NCBI GenBank assembly: GCA_018399455.1
Contig: JAGYOT010000161.1
Coordinates: forward strand, 1-5,371
Origin: Desulfobacterales bacterium
Lineage (GTDB): Bacteria > Desulfobacterota > Desulfobacteria > Desulfobacterales > Desulfosalsimonadaceae
DNA: 5,371 nt
Direction: 5' to 3'
Under the pieces are notes generated by a model. It was not told the DNA's origin. It saw only the letters and a program-made list of their open reading frames with translations, and made no database searches. This document shows positions 5,157-5,371 of the stretch, piece by piece. The first letter of the stretch is position 1, and each line of letters begins with the position of its first letter. A program made the position numbers and the translations under genes.

Positions 5157-5371
5157 ATGAAAGATGATCCCAGCAGTTATCTGGTCCGGCAGGATTATTA
5201 CAAGGCGCGGCTGTGGCAGGGCGGAGGGCCGGTACTTCCCAGGCTGGATATCGAGCTTACCGAGCGGTGCAATAATAATTGTGTGCACTGCTATATCAAT
5301 CAGCCGGCGGATGATCAAAGGCTTGTTCAGGCGGAAATGAGCACCGGGCTCGTGAAGGCTGTGCTGGATGA
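5157..5371 (+). CDS. Radical SAM enzyme, N-terminal part (cut by right edge)
   Basis: The 71 visible residues run MKDDPSSYLVRQDYYKARLW, then QGGGPVLPRLDIELTERCNN, then NCVHCYINQP and onwards. Cys38, Cys42 and Cys45 form the CxxxCxxC motif that binds the [4Fe-4S] cluster and S-adenosylmethionine, and DIELTERCNNNCVHCY is typical of peptide-modifying radical SAM enzymes of the PqqE/SPASM type. The EMST at 60-63 is like the segment that leads into the first helix of these barrels. The SPASM tail, if any, lies outside the window. The ATG at 5157 is the first start after an in-frame TGA (5139-5141); the ribosome binding site is weak and distant. It is the third gene in the plus-strand run, after the HPr-kinase-like gene, which suggests a shared modification pathway. 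Substrate and reaction are unknown; heme d1- or cofactor-type functions cannot be excluded from this fragment. Confidence 0.88.
   Translation, partial: MKDDPSSYLVRQDYYKARLWQGGGPVLPRLDIELTERCNNNCVHCYINQPADDQRLVQAEMSTGLVKAVLD

Overview
The window reads as part of a surface or extracellular polysaccharide locus from a Gram-negative, probably anaerobic bacterium. A Desulfobacterota (deltaproteobacterial) origin is my best guess. It rests on gene content, on the mosaic of moderate-GC and high-GC genes, and on the style of the intergenic repeats; no marker gene here proves it.

Left half, all on the minus strand in the order of transcription: (i) a broken remnant at 1968-2420 in which a short internal piece of GDP-L-fucose synthase (fcl) is joined in frame to the C-terminal third of GDP-mannose 4,6-dehydratase (gmd), with an in-frame stop inside the gmd part; (ii) an intact 450-residue Wzx-type oligosaccharide flippase (520-1872); (iii) the N-terminal 142 residues of a PAPS-dependent sulfotransferase (1-428), which runs off the left edge. 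Together these suggest a polysaccharide that is assembled on a lipid carrier, flipped across the inner membrane and possibly sulfated. The locus apparently once made GDP-fucose locally and has lost that ability, at least from this copy.

Middle (2421-2710): a divergent intergenic block with no recognisable gene. It holds a 9-bp hairpin and candidate promoters facing both ways.

Right half, all on the plus strand: (iv) a full-length polyisoprenyl-phosphate hexose-1-phosphate transferase of the WbaP/WcaJ type (2711-4162), the membrane enzyme that starts glycan assembly by loading the first sugar phosphate onto undecaprenyl phosphate; (v) an HPr-kinase-like P-loop protein (4221-5111); (vi) the first 71 residues of a radical SAM enzyme with a CxxxCxxC cluster motif (5157 to the right edge). 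The last two genes look like the start of a peptide- or protein-modifying cassette placed directly behind the glycan-priming gene.

The most unusual sequence feature is a pair of degenerate arrays with a unit of about 8 bp (consensus near GGRATTGA). They sit exactly at the two borders of the HPr-kinase-like gene (4167-4232 and 5103-5149). The first array supplies the likely ribosome binding site and TTG start codon, and the second supplies the last codons and the stop.
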